This document shows, in pieces, positions 44,385 to 53,157 of a stretch of 64,000 nt of DNA (positions are counted from its first letter, which is position 1; each line of letters starts with the position of its first letter). Location of the stretch: assembly GCF_000468115.1 (NCBI RefSeq), contig NZ_AVQI01000084.1, forward strand, positions 116,455 to 180,454, read 5' to 3'. This DNA is from Treponema socranskii subsp. socranskii VPI DR56BR1116 = ATCC 35536 (lineage in GTDB: Bacteria; Spirochaetota; Spirochaetia; Treponematales; Treponemataceae). The notes under the pieces are model-generated. The model saw only the letters and a list, made by a program, of their open reading frames with translations. It made no database searches and was not told the DNA's origin. The translations under genes and the position numbers were made by a program.

Positions 44385-45653
44385 ATGGATATTCAATCAC
44401 GGCGGCGTGTTGTCATTACGGGTTTGGGTGCCGTCACTCCGCTCGGAAACGATGTTGCATCGACATGGGCGGGCATTAAAGCCGGCAAAAGCGGCATCGG
44501 AAAAATTTCTCTTTTCGATGCTTCCGATTATCCCGTAAAGATTGCAGCCGAAGTAAAAGATTTTTCACTCGACGCGTACGGTTTGGATCACAAAGTCGTG
44601 CGCAAAATGGCGCGGTTTACGCGCTTTCTCACAGCGGCTTCTCTGCAGGCCGTTCGCGACGCGGGCTACGACGAATCGTCTTTCGGGGCGGATGCGTCGG
44701 GCATCGTAAACGGCGTCGGCATCGGCGGCTACGACGCGATCGAAGACGGTTTTAAAAAATACTGCGATCCCCGCTTCGGCGTGAGCCGGCTTCCGCCGCT
44801 CACCGCTCCGATGATGCTGCAAAACGAAGCTGCCGCGAATGTCAGCATGTTCCTCGGTGTGCACGGTCCGGTATGGACGATTTCGACGGCTTGCGCTTCA
44901 GGTACCGATGCGATCGGTCTTGCGTCCGATTTGATTAGAAGCGGCAGGGTGGATGTATGCATCGGAAGCGGCACGGAAGCGTGCATTACGGGATTCAGCA
45001 TCGGCTGCTTTCAAGTGCTGCAAGCGCTTGCGTCTTCGTTCAACGATTGTCCGGAAAAAGCGAGCCGCCCCTTCGACAAAGCGAGAGACGGCTTTGTCAT
45101 GGCCGAAGGAAGCGCCGCCCTCGTGCTCGAAGAACTCGAACACGCGAAAAAACGCGGTGCGCGCATCTATGCGGAAATCGCGGGCTACGGATCGTCGAGC
45201 GACGCTTATCACATAACCGCACCTGCTCCCGACGGTTCGGGGGGAGCGCTTTGTATCGAACGCGCTTTTGCCGACGCGGGTATGCAGCCTTCTTCGGTTC
45301 AGTATTACAACGCGCACGGTACGTCGACGCAGGCGAACGACGAAACGGAAACGAAAATGATAAAGCGCGCTTTCGGCGATCACGCCCATACATTGGCGGT
45401 GTCTTCGACGAAGAGTATGACCGGTCACATGATCGGAGCGGCAGGTATTATCGAAGCGCTCTTTTGCGTCAAAGCGATCGGAGACGGTTTTGCACCTCCG
45501 ACGATGAACCTCGACGAACCCGATGTCGAGCACGGCTGCGATTTGGATTACGTTCCGAACAAAGGCAGAAAAATGTGCATCGACGCGGCGGCGAGCGTAT
45601 CGCTCGGTTTCGGCGGACATAACGGTTGCGTCATCGTTAAGCGGTACGAATAA
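44385..45653 (+). CDS. fabF: 3-oxoacyl-[acyl-carrier-protein] synthase II
   Basis: About 422 residues from ATG 44385, starting MDIQSRRRVVITGLGAVTPLG. The condensing-enzyme triad is visible: Cys in STACASGTDAIG, His in NAHGTST, His in KSMTGHMIGAAG. FabF extends fatty acyl-ACP chains with malonyl-ACP. Length and motifs fit the family. It is followed by fabV, so these two form a chain-elongation block. No Shine-Dalgarno at the ATG; the promoter geometry suggests a leaderless mRNA. Confidence 0.93.
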   Translation: MDIQSRRRVVITGLGAVTPLGNDVASTWAGIKAGKSGIGKISLFDASDYPVKIAAEVKDFSLDAYGLDHKVVRKMARFTRFLTAASLQAVRDAGYDESSFGADASGIVNGVGIGGYDAIEDGFKKYCDPRFGVSRLPPLTAPMMLQNEAAANVSMFLGVHGPVWTISTACASGTDAIGLASDLIRSGRVDVCIGSGTEACITGFSIGCFQVLQALASSFNDCPEKASRPFDKARDGFVMAEGSAALVLEELEHAKKRGARIYAEIAGYGSSSDAYHITAPAPDGSGGALCIERAFADAGMQPSSVQYYNAHGTSTQANDETETKMIKRAFGDHAHTLAVSSTKSMTGHMIGAAGIIEALFCVKAIGDGFAPPTMNLDEPDVEHGCDLDYVPNKGRKMCIDAAASVSLGFGGHNGCVIVKRYE

Positions 45654-45717
45654 AGAGAGGCGGAAGTTGATTCGAAGTCCGCTAAAGTTTTTATGAGTGT
45701 TTTTATGAGAGGTAGTT

Positions 45718-46935
45718 ATGATTATTAAACCGATGGTTCGAAGCAGCATCTGTATCAACGCGCATCCTGTAGGCTGTGCAAAAGAAACGGAAAACGAAAT
45801 CGCGTATATCAAGGCGCAAAAAGAAAAGCGCGGCATCAAGGGCGCAAAAGAGGGCGGGGCGGGGCCGAAAACCGTGCTCGTTCTCGGCTGCTCGACGGGA
45901 TACGGACTTGCGAGCCGCATCGTCGCCGCATTCGAATACGGAGCCGATACGATCGGCGTTTCGTTCGAAAAAGCGGGAACCGAAACGAAGGGCGGCACTC
46001 CCGGCTGGTACAATAACGCGGCTTTCGACCGCGCGGCGAAAAAAGAAGGTCTTGCATCCGTTACGCTGAATGCAGACGCCTTTGCCGACGAAACGAGAGC
46101 GCTCGTCATCGACGAAGTGAAAAAACTCGGAGCCAAATTCGATTTGATAATTTACAGTCTTGCAAGTCCCGTGCGCACCGACCCCGATACGAAAGTGCTT
46201 TACAAATCGGTAATCAAGCCGCGCGGAAAACCCTACAGCGGAAAGTGTATCGACATTATGACCGAAACGCTCAAAGATTCGAGCGCGGAGCCGGCGACGG
46301 AAGAGGAGATCGCAAGCACGATCAAAGTAATGGGCGGAGACGACTGGAGGCGCTGGATCAAACAGCTGTCCGATGCGGGCGTACTCGCACAAGGCTGCCG
46401 TACGATCGCGTATTCATACATCGGGCCCGAACTCAGCCATGCGATTTACCGCGACGGCACGATCGGTACTGCAAAGCTCGATTTGGAAAAAGCGGCGCTC
46501 GACTTGGACAAAGAGCTGAAATCATCGGTCGGTGGAGGCGCGTACATTTCCGTCAACAAGGGACTCGTCACGCGTTCGAGCGCGGTTATCCCGATCATAT
46601 CGCTGTACCTGTCGATTTTATTTAAAGTGATGAAAGAAAAGGGAACGCACGAAGGATGCATCGAACAGATGGAGCGTCTCTTTACCGAACGGCTTTATAC
46701 GGCCGACGGTACGGTTCCGACCGACAGCGAGCACCGCATCAGAATCGACGATCTCGAACTTGCGGACGACGTGCAGAAAAAGTGCCTCGAAAGAATGAAG
46801 TCGGTGACGCAGGAAAATCTCCGGGATCTGTGCGACCTCGAAGGTTACAAGCACGACTTTCTCGCCGCAAACGGGTTCGATATCGCGGGCGTCGATTACG
46901 ATAAGGACGTCGCTCGTATGGATACGATCGATTGA
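45718..46935 (+). CDS. fabV: Trans-2-enoyl-CoA/enoyl-ACP reductase FabV (Ter)
   Basis: A 405-residue NADH-dependent reductase that reduces the trans-2 double bond. It matches the T. denticola Ter type: IIKPMVRSSICINAHPVGC start, GCSTGYGLASRIVAAF Rossmann motif, YNNAAFD, YSYIGPELSHAIYRDGTIGTAK with the catalytic Tyr and Lys, and a FabV C-terminus. A GAGAGG precedes the ATG. It lies 64 bp after fabF. In treponemes Ter serves fatty acid synthesis and crotonyl-CoA reduction. Confidence 0.95.
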   Translation: MIIKPMVRSSICINAHPVGCAKETENEIAYIKAQKEKRGIKGAKEGGAGPKTVLVLGCSTGYGLASRIVAAFEYGADTIGVSFEKAGTETKGGTPGWYNNAAFDRAAKKEGLASVTLNADAFADETRALVIDEVKKLGAKFDLIIYSLASPVRTDPDTKVLYKSVIKPRGKPYSGKCIDIMTETLKDSSAEPATEEEIASTIKVMGGDDWRRWIKQLSDAGVLAQGCRTIAYSYIGPELSHAIYRDGTIGTAKLDLEKAALDLDKELKSSVGGGAYISVNKGLVTRSSAVIPIISLYLSILFKVMKEKGTHEGCIEQMERLFTERLYTADGTVPTDSEHRIRIDDLELADDVQKKCLERMKSVTQENLRDLCDLEGYKHDFLAANGFDIAGVDYDKDVARMDTID

Positions 46936-47036
46936 ACGGCGCTTGATGCCGATAAAAATTATTAATTAATAATACCGCTCCGTCTTTTGTGCCGAGCGCA
47001 AGAGTCGGGGCGGAGCGTAAGCAGCGGAGGATTCGC

Positions 47037-47960
47037 ATGTTGGAAGGGCGCCACCTTATAGAGCCGGATGATCTTTCCGTCGAAGAGATCGATGAAATCT
47101 GCTCTCTTTCCGAACAGATGATCGTCGATCCTGCAGCGTTTCAAGATGTGTGCCGCGGGAAAATTCTCGCGGCGCTTTTTTTTGAACCGAGTACGCGCAC
47201 GCGTCTTTCCTTCGAAGCGGCGATGCTCCGTCTCGGAGGCGCGGTCGAGGGTTTTTCGGATGCGCAGTCAAGCTCCGCGGCAAAAGGGGAATCTCTTTCC
47301 GATACGATCCGCGTCGTCTCATCCTATGTAGACGTCATCGCGATGCGCAGTCCGAAAGAAGGTGCGGCGCTCCTCGCATCCCGTTTTTCGTCGTGTCCGA
47401 TCATAAATGCGGGCGACGGAGGCCACTTCCACCCGACGCAGACGCTCACCGATTTGGTGACGATACGAGAGCTTCGCGGCGGTTTTGAAAATCTTACCGT
47501 AGGTTTTTGCGGGGATTTGAAATTCGGGCGTACCGTACACAGTCTCGTGCAGGCGATGTGCCGCTATAAAAATAATAAATTCGTCTTTATCAGTCCGAGC
47601 GAACTGGCGATTCCCGAATACATTCAGGAAAGCGTGCTCGATGCCTCGGGCGCCGAATATGAAAGCGCATACCGTCTCGAAGACGTTATCGATACGATCG
47701 ATATCCTCTATATGACGCGCGTGCAAAAAGAACGCTTTTTCAACGAGCAGGATTACATCCGCTTAAAGGACAGCTACATCCTTGACAAAGAAAAGATGAA
47801 GCTTGCGAGGCCGGATATGATCGTGCTTCATCCGCTGCCGCGCGTAAACGAAATAGCGCCGGAAGTCGACGACGATCCGCGTGCGGCGTATTTCAGGCAG
47901 GTGAAGTACGGCATGTATGCGCGCATGGCGCTCATTGCAAAATTGACGGGCTGTCTGTAG
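47037..47960 (+). CDS. pyrB: Aspartate carbamoyltransferase catalytic subunit
   Basis: A 307-residue ATCase catalytic chain, first committed step of pyrimidine synthesis. ATG 47037 with GGAGG at 47026-47030 is chosen. It shows the carbamoyl-phosphate loop [13 protein letters not shown], the 80s loop [20 protein letters not shown], and [11 protein letters not shown]. The regulatory subunit gene pyrI and dihydroorotase gene pyrC follow in the same direction, so the enzyme is probably the allosteric PyrB-PyrI type. Confidence 0.96.
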   Translation: MLEGRHLIEPDDLSVEEIDEICSLSEQMIVDPAAFQDVCRGKILAALFFEPSTRTRLSFEAAMLRLGGAVEGFSDAQSSSAAKGESLSDTIRVVSSYVDVIAMRSPKEGAALLASRFSSCPIINAGDGGHFHPTQTLTDLVTIRELRGGFENLTVGFCGDLKFGRTVHSLVQAMCRYKNNKFVFISPSELAIPEYIQESVLDASGAEYESAYRLEDVIDTIDILYMTRVQKERFFNEQDYIRLKDSYILDKEKMKLARPDMIVLHPLPRVNEIAPEVDDDPRAAYFRQVKYGMYARMALIAKLTGCL

Positions 47961-47997
47961 GGCGGTTTTAAAAATTCGGTCGGTTTTTTAAGCGGCC
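47961..47997 (+). terminator. Weak AT-hairpin between pyrB and pyrI
   Basis: TTAAAAA (47968-47974) can pair with the T-run and AA at 47985-47991. It might be an attenuator or remnant of a terminator family; pyrI still appears coupled downstream. Confidence 0.3.
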
Positions 47998-48041
47998 TTA
48001 CATTGCAGTTTTTTTGGTTCCCGATACAAGCGGAGGCGGTG

Positions 48042-48494
48042 ATGAACGTAACGGCGATTAAAAACGGTTTGGTAATCGATCACATCAGGGCGGGGACGGG
48101 CTGGCGCATTTTTCGCTGGCTCGGCCTCGACGGCTTTCCTTTTACGTCGGCGCTCATCATGAACGTGCCGTCGCAAAAGAGCGGCAAAAAAGATTTGATA
48201 AAAATCGACAATATCATCGACATCGATTTTTCGGTACTCGGCTTTATCGATCCCGATATCTGCGTCAATATTATTAAAGATGAAAAAGTCGTTCGGAAAA
48301 TCAATATGACCCTGCCGCCGCGCGTACAAAACGTATTCCGCTGTAAAAATCCGCGCTGTATCACGGCGAGCGAAAACTTCGTTCCGTCGACCTTTTTGCT
48401 TGTCGACCGCACGAAGCGATTGTACCGCTGCGAATTCTGCGATGCGCTGTATACGGCGGGTGAAGGCGGAAATCCCGTGGAGGCGAAGTCATGA
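48042..48494 (+). CDS. pyrI: Aspartate carbamoyltransferase regulatory subunit
   Basis: A 150-residue PyrI. ATG 48042 with a GGAGG upstream is chosen over 48003. The N-terminal allosteric domain has NVTAIKNGLVIDHIRAGTG; the C-terminal zinc domain holds Cys in CKNPRC and YRCEFC. PyrI makes ATCase sensitive to CTP/UTP and ATP. It overlaps the next gene by ATGA. Its presence indicates an E. coli-like allosteric ATCase. Confidence 0.94.
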   Translation: MNVTAIKNGLVIDHIRAGTGWRIFRWLGLDGFPFTSALIMNVPSQKSGKKDLIKIDNIIDIDFSVLGFIDPDICVNIIKDEKVVRKINMTLPPRVQNVFRCKNPRCITASENFVPSTFLLVDRTKRLYRCEFCDALYTAGEGGNPVEAKS

Positions 48495-49990
48495 CACGTG
48501 CTCTTCTTTTTTACAATGCACACCTCCTCGACGAAGCGATCGACACGCCCGGAGCCCTTCTTGTCGTGGACGATAAAATCCGCGCGGTCTATACCGGCTA
48601 TTTTACGAATAAAAAAACGACGGAAGCTCTCGCGCTTTCGGTGCTCGCAGAAGACGGCTATGAGCATCCCGCAGTCGAATGCATCGACGCGCAGGGGCTC
48701 ACGCTCATGCCCGCTTTTATCGATATGCACGTGCACTTGCGCTATCCCGGGCAGACGCAAAAAGAAGATTTGACAAGCGGATTGCGCGCGGCTTGTGCCG
48801 GAGGCTTCGGTACCGTCGTCGCGATGCCGAATACGACCCCCGTCGTTTCGTCGCAGATGAGTGCACTCGAAATCGACCGGGAAGCCGCTTCTCTCGGTCT
48901 TGCCGGTGTGATACAGTCGGTGAGCATCACGAAGGATTTCGGAGGCTCGGATACCCGACACATCGAAGACCTCGACGCATCTCGCGTGCCGCTTATCACC
49001 GAAGACGGAAACGATGTCGCATCCGCTTCCGTCATGCTCGACGCTATGACGAGAGCCGCCCGGCGAGGTATTATCGTAAGCTGTCACAGTGAAGACGCAT
49101 CGCTTGCGTCCGCGGCAAAAACTTATCGCCGTGAAGCGCTCAAACTGATGGAAGCTTATCACCTTGCCGCGTGGGGAGCGGACGACGACGATGACGTTCC
49201 CGACGAAGTGCTCGACAAAATCGCGAGCCTTTTGGCAAAAGCGAACGATCTGCTCGCGCTTGCGGAAAACAGCGCGACGATCCGCAATATCATGATTGCG
49301 CGTGAAGCGGGATGTCACGTGCACATCGCCCACGTGAGTACGGCCGCCGCCCTCGATGCGGTGCGCAGCGCAAAAGAATCGCTTTCGGACGATGAAGCGG
49401 ATTACCTCGCCGACGAAGCGGACGCCGCCTACGAAGCCGTCCTCGACGGTACGCGCTATGTACCCGAAGCGAGGGAAGAAAAACGTTTTCGCGTTACCTG
49501 CGAAGTAACTCCGCATCACTTGGCTCTCTGCGGTACCGACGAACCTTTTATACGCGCGCTCGTAAATCCGCCGCTCAGGAGCGAAGACGACAGAGTCGTA
49601 CTCCTTGAAGGGCTCCGCGACGGTACGGTCGATGTCATCGCGACCGATCATGCGCCGCATACGCTCGAAGACAAAGCGGCGGGCAGTCCCGGCTTTACGG
49701 GACTCGAAACGGCCTTTGCGGTGTGCAATACCGTTCTCGTTGCAGGCGGTCAGCTCGGAGCGAAGAGATTGTCGGCTCTCATGTCGGCAAATCCCGCGCG
49801 CATTCTCGGTCTCAACAAAGGCGTGCTCGCTCCCGGCTTCGACGCCGACATTGTGTTCGTCGATCCCGAAGAAAAGTGGACGGTGGACGCGAGTGCCTTT
49901 TTCAGTAAGGGAAAAGCGACTCCCTTCGACGGCCGGGAACTCGTCGGCAAAGTAAAAGAACTCTTTGTCGGAGGCAGGCGGGTGCTGTAA
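48491..49990 (+). CDS. pyrC: Dihydroorotase
   Basis: A 499-residue amidohydrolase that closes the dihydroorotate ring. Metal motifs: MHVHLRYPGQTQKEDL (His-x-His), IVSCHSED, HIAHVST and ATDHAPHT. The ATG overlaps the pyrI stop (ATGA). It is longer than many type I enzymes because of acidic insertions, notably WGADDDDDVPDEVLDK at about 220-235 and a second around 300-320. It ends the pyr operon. Confidence 0.92.
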   Translation: MTRALLFYNAHLLDEAIDTPGALLVVDDKIRAVYTGYFTNKKTTEALALSVLAEDGYEHPAVECIDAQGLTLMPAFIDMHVHLRYPGQTQKEDLTSGLRAACAGGFGTVVAMPNTTPVVSSQMSALEIDREAASLGLAGVIQSVSITKDFGGSDTRHIEDLDASRVPLITEDGNDVASASVMLDAMTRAARRGIIVSCHSEDASLASAAKTYRREALKLMEAYHLAAWGADDDDDVPDEVLDKIASLLAKANDLLALAENSATIRNIMIAREAGCHVHIAHVSTAAALDAVRSAKESLSDDEADYLADEADAAYEAVLDGTRYVPEAREEKRFRVTCEVTPHHLALCGTDEPFIRALVNPPLRSEDDRVVLLEGLRDGTVDVIATDHAPHTLEDKAAGSPGFTGLETAFAVCNTVLVAGGQLGAKRLSALMSANPARILGLNKGVLAPGFDADIVFVDPEEKWTVDASAFFSKGKATPFDGRELVGKVKELFVGGRRVL

Positions 49991-50094
49991 CGGGTGCTCA
50001 CGCATCGGCGTTACCGGGTGAACGCGATCGTGTCGCACAAATGCTGCGTAAACGTCGTACGTGCCGAGCGAATGCCGCGCACGGGACGCATCTT

Positions 50095-50176
50095 GTGCAA
50101 ACGCCGAACGCGATGCAGCTTGTGAGGCGTTTCACGCGCTTGCTCCGTGCAAACACCGAGCGCGATGCATCTTATG
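50095..50176. repeat. Degenerate 30-bp direct repeat, 52-bp period
   Basis: 30-mers at 50095-50124 and 50147-50176 differ at 4 positions; they begin GTGCAAAC and contain CGCGATGCA. A related GACGCATCTTGTGC segment lies just upstream. Function unknown; the 49991-50237 spacer otherwise has only the next gene's promoter. Confidence 0.6.
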
Positions 50177-50202
50177 CGCTTGCCGGCGGAAAAAAACACC
50201 CT

Positions 50203-50231
50203 TTGCGTATGGACGGAAAAAACGTTATACT
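50203..50231 (+). promoter_or_regulatory. Promoter of M48 protease gene, -10 box 6 nt before ATG
   Basis: TTGCGT at 50203-50208, 17-bp spacer, TATACT at 50226-50231, followed by 6 nt and ATG 50238. No Shine-Dalgarno sequence. Confidence 0.55.
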
Positions 50232-50237
50232 CGTGCC

Positions 50238-51494
50238 ATGCAATTTTCGAACCTTTTTGTCATCCTCTATTGTGTCGGAACTTTTCTTTCGTTTTTATTA
50301 CATAATTTTATTGAGAGACTCCAATACGTATTTCGAAAAAAATACGGACGCGACATACCTCCGGAACTCGCGCCGTATATCACATCGCGTGATGCGGAAA
50401 AAACGTGTGCGTATAAAGATGCGCGCTATCGCCTTTGGGTTTTCGAATACGGTACATCGACGACGTTCGGCGCGGTTTTGCTGCTTTCGGGTTTTTATCC
50501 GCACGTTTTCCGTGCGCTTAAGTCCGTGTTTGACAATCCGTATGCGCTGACGCTCATCTTCGCGCTTACGGTATCGATTCCGTCCGCCGTCTTATCGCTC
50601 CCGTTCGAATGGTATGAAGAGTTCGTCATCGAAAAGCGCTTCGGTTTTTCTTCGATGACGCTGCGGCTTTGGATCGCGGATAAGCTCAAATCGATCGCCT
50701 TAGCCCTCATCGTGTCGGTGCTTTTACTTTCGGCGATGACGGCGATCTTCGAACACGTGAGCGCATGGCCCTTCGTCCTCGCAAGCGTTTACGTTGCGTT
50801 TTCGCTTCTCATGTCGTTTATCTATCCGCGCCTCATCGCTCCTCTTTTTAATAAATTTACTCCTCTCGGAGAGGGTGCGCTCAAGTCGCGCATTTCAGAT
50901 TTTATGGAGCGCACGGGATTCAAATCGAGCGGAGTTTTTATCATGGATGCGTCGAAGCGCAGCAAACACTCGAACGCGTATTTTACGGGCTTCGGAAAAA
51001 CCAAGCGCGTCGTGCTTTACGATACGCTCGTCGAACAGCTTTCGGTCGATGAAGTCGGCGCCGTCCTCGCGCACGAACTCGGCCACTATAAAAAACATCA
51101 CATCGTAAAGCGTTTTGCCGTGACGATTCCGCTTGTGTACATCGTCCTCTTCGCCGCCGCCCGCCTCACTTCATGCGAAGCGCTTTACAGCGGATTCGGC
51201 TTTTCGTATGATGCGGCGCTTCCGTACATGAAATTCATCGCGCTCTTTTTGTTGTCGGAAGTTTTCGGCGGCTACGGTATATTCGTTCGGCTTGTTTCCA
51301 ATTTCTTTTCGCGAAAAGACGAATACGAAGCCGACGCATACGCAAAGAAATTGTGCGGATCGGGAAAACCGCTTTCGTCCGCGCTCATCGCATTGAATCG
51401 GGAAAACAACGGCGAAGTGCGGACGGCGAAAATCTACAGCGCGTTTACCTATTCGCACCCGACGCTGCTCGAACGCCTTCGCGCGCTGGAGTAG
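50238..51494 (+). CDS. M48 family (Ste24-like) membrane metalloprotease
   Basis: A 418-residue membrane protease. ATG 50238 is chosen because the earlier part of the open frame is GC-rich noncoding repeat. Zinc motif HELGH (in AVLAHELGHYKKHH) and the downstream DEYEADAYAKKL Glu ligand mark the M48 fold. About seven hydrophobic helices surround it. Ste24-like proteases process membrane or prenylated proteins or perform quality control. No cysteine CAAX substrate is known in bacteria, so a quality-control role is likelier. Confidence 0.87.
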   Translation: MQFSNLFVILYCVGTFLSFLLHNFIERLQYVFRKKYGRDIPPELAPYITSRDAEKTCAYKDARYRLWVFEYGTSTTFGAVLLLSGFYPHVFRALKSVFDNPYALTLIFALTVSIPSAVLSLPFEWYEEFVIEKRFGFSSMTLRLWIADKLKSIALALIVSVLLLSAMTAIFEHVSAWPFVLASVYVAFSLLMSFIYPRLIAPLFNKFTPLGEGALKSRISDFMERTGFKSSGVFIMDASKRSKHSNAYFTGFGKTKRVVLYDTLVEQLSVDEVGAVLAHELGHYKKHHIVKRFAVTIPLVYIVLFAAARLTSCEALYSGFGFSYDAALPYMKFIALFLLSEVFGGYGIFVRLVSNFFSRKDEYEADAYAKKLCGSGKPLSSALIALNRENNGEVRTAKIYSAFTYSHPTLLERLRALE

Positions 51495-51511
51495 GGGCGC
51501 GGTCGGTTACG

Positions 51512-51552
51512 TCGGGAAATTGCAAAATCTCATATCGGGAAATTGTAAAATC
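51512..51552. repeat. Tandem 18-bp direct repeat
   Basis: TCGGGAAATTGCAAAATC at 51512-51529 and TCGGGAAATTGTAAAATC at 51535-51552, 23-bp period, one mismatch. It lies between the protease stop and the phosphohexomutase gene and might be a regulator-binding site. Confidence 0.6.
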
Positions 51553-51606
51553 GGCGCTGAGCAGCGGCGGTCGGGTTGCTTTTTATGCGAGCACAATTTT
51601 GTGCCC

Positions 51607-51635
51607 TTATATAATTTTTTATTTTATTATATAGT
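51607..51635 (+). promoter_or_regulatory. Candidate phosphohexomutase promoter with -10 next to ATG
   Basis: TATAGT at 51630-51635 stands 6 nt before ATG 51642; the -35 (TTATAT) is poor. No Shine-Dalgarno sequence. Confidence 0.35.
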
Positions 51636-51641
51636 GGTCCT

Positions 51642-53150
51642 ATGATAGAATTCGATATGATGAAATTGCAAAACGGCAGCGATATCCGCGGCATAGCCGT
51701 AAGCGGCGTCGAAGGCGAAAACGTCAACTTTACGGAAGCGGCGTGCAGCCGCATCGGACAAGCGTTTGCATTATGGCTTTCAAAAAAAATCGATAAACCC
51801 CTTTCCGCGCTCACGATCGGAATCGGGCGCGACTCCCGTATTTCAGGCCCGTCTCTTTCGGCCGCTCTCGCAAAAGGCATGGTCTTTCAAGGCGCGCGCG
51901 TGGTCGACTGCGGCCTTTCGACGACTCCTGCTATGTTTATGTCGACCGTATTTCCCGCAACGAAATACGACGGCGCGGTGATGATGACGGCAAGCCATCT
52001 TCCGTTCAACAGAAACGGCGCAAAATTTTTCGACCGCGACGGAGGTCTCGAACACGACGATATCGAATCGATATTGAAAAGCGCGGCGCCTCTCGATGAA
52101 GCTTTTCCCGATTCGCCGCTGGAATCTTTCGATCTGCTGTCGCTGTACGCCGCGCACTTGCGTAAAACTATCTGCGCGGAGCTTGCAAAATCCGAAAGCG
52201 ACAAACCGCTTGCGGGTTTACGGATCGCAGTCGATGCGGGAAACGGATGCGCGGGCTTTTTCGTTTCGTCGATTTTACAGCCGCTCGGAGCCGATACTGC
52301 AGGCAGCCGCTTTTTGGAAGCGGACGGCATGTTTCCGAACCATATCCCGAATCCCGAAAATAAAGCTGCGATGGAAGCCGCCCGAAGCGCAACCGTAGAA
52401 GCGGGCGCCGATTTGGGATTGATTTTCGACACCGACGTCGACCGTATGTCCGCCGTGCTGCACACCGGAGCAGAAGTAAACCGCGATGCGATCATCGCGA
52501 TGATTGCCGCGATTTTAGCGCCTTCGTATCCGGGCGGAACGATCGTCACCGATTCGGTAACGTCGGACAGGCTTGCGTATTTTTTGGAAAAAGTGCTCGG
52601 CTTGCGCCATTTGCGCTATATGCGCGGCTACAAAAACGTCATCAATAAATGCAAAGAGCTCAACGCAAAGGGCATCGTTTCGCCGCTTGCGATGGAAACG
52701 TCGGGACACGGTGCGCTCAAAGACAATTACTATCTCGACGACGGCGCTTTCCTCGCGGTAAAGTTGATCATCGCGCTCGCAAAAGCGAAGGCGGAAGGGA
52801 AAACGATAGACAGCCTCATCGCGCGTCTTCCGCCGCTCGTTGAAGAATGCGAATACCGATTTAAAATCGGCACGGAGGATTTTAAAACCTACGGCAAAAC
52901 CGTACTCGCCGAATTTAAAAAGCGCGCCGAAACTGCAGGCTATGAGCTCCCGGAATCTTACGAGGGGATCCGCGTTTCGTTTAAAGGAGAAGACGCGCGG
53001 GGCTGGATGCTTCTCCGATTGAGTCTCCACGATCCGGTTATGCCGCTCAACATCGAAGGAGAACGCAAAGGCGACGCGGAAAAAATTATTAAGATCGCAA
53101 AAACCCTGCTCGCCGGCTTCGACAAGCTCGATATGTCGTGCCTGCCGTAA
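51642..53150 (+). CDS. Phosphoglucomutase/phosphomannomutase
   Basis: A 502-residue alpha-D-phosphohexomutase. The catalytic phosphoserine loop is TASHLPFNRNGAK, the metal-binding loop is FDTDVDRM, sugar-specificity loop ETSGHGALKDN, and an N-terminal SDIRGIA. It interconverts hexose 1- and 6-phosphates, feeding nucleotide sugars for glycan synthesis. ATG 51642 lacks a ribosome binding site; ATGs at 51657 and 51660 are other possible starts, also without one. Confidence 0.9.
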   Translation: MIEFDMMKLQNGSDIRGIAVSGVEGENVNFTEAACSRIGQAFALWLSKKIDKPLSALTIGIGRDSRISGPSLSAALAKGMVFQGARVVDCGLSTTPAMFMSTVFPATKYDGAVMMTASHLPFNRNGAKFFDRDGGLEHDDIESILKSAAPLDEAFPDSPLESFDLLSLYAAHLRKTICAELAKSESDKPLAGLRIAVDAGNGCAGFFVSSILQPLGADTAGSRFLEADGMFPNHIPNPENKAAMEAARSATVEAGADLGLIFDTDVDRMSAVLHTGAEVNRDAIIAMIAAILAPSYPGGTIVTDSVTSDRLAYFLEKVLGLRHLRYMRGYKNVINKCKELNAKGIVSPLAMETSGHGALKDNYYLDDGAFLAVKLIIALAKAKAEGKTIDSLIARLPPLVEECEYRFKIGTEDFKTYGKTVLAEFKKRAETAGYELPESYEGIRVSFKGEDARGWMLLRLSLHDPVMPLNIEGERKGDAEKIIKIAKTLLAGFDKLDMSCLP

Positions 53151-53157
53151 AAAAACG

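Noticed and set aside
46989..47036. Longer PyrB N-terminus
   Set aside because: The GGAGG at 47026-47030 lies just upstream of ATG 47037, and the extra residues do not fit the family.
50061..50237. N-terminal extension of the M48 protease
   Set aside because: Composed of repeat-derived, Cys/Arg-rich residues unlike the family and containing the promoter.
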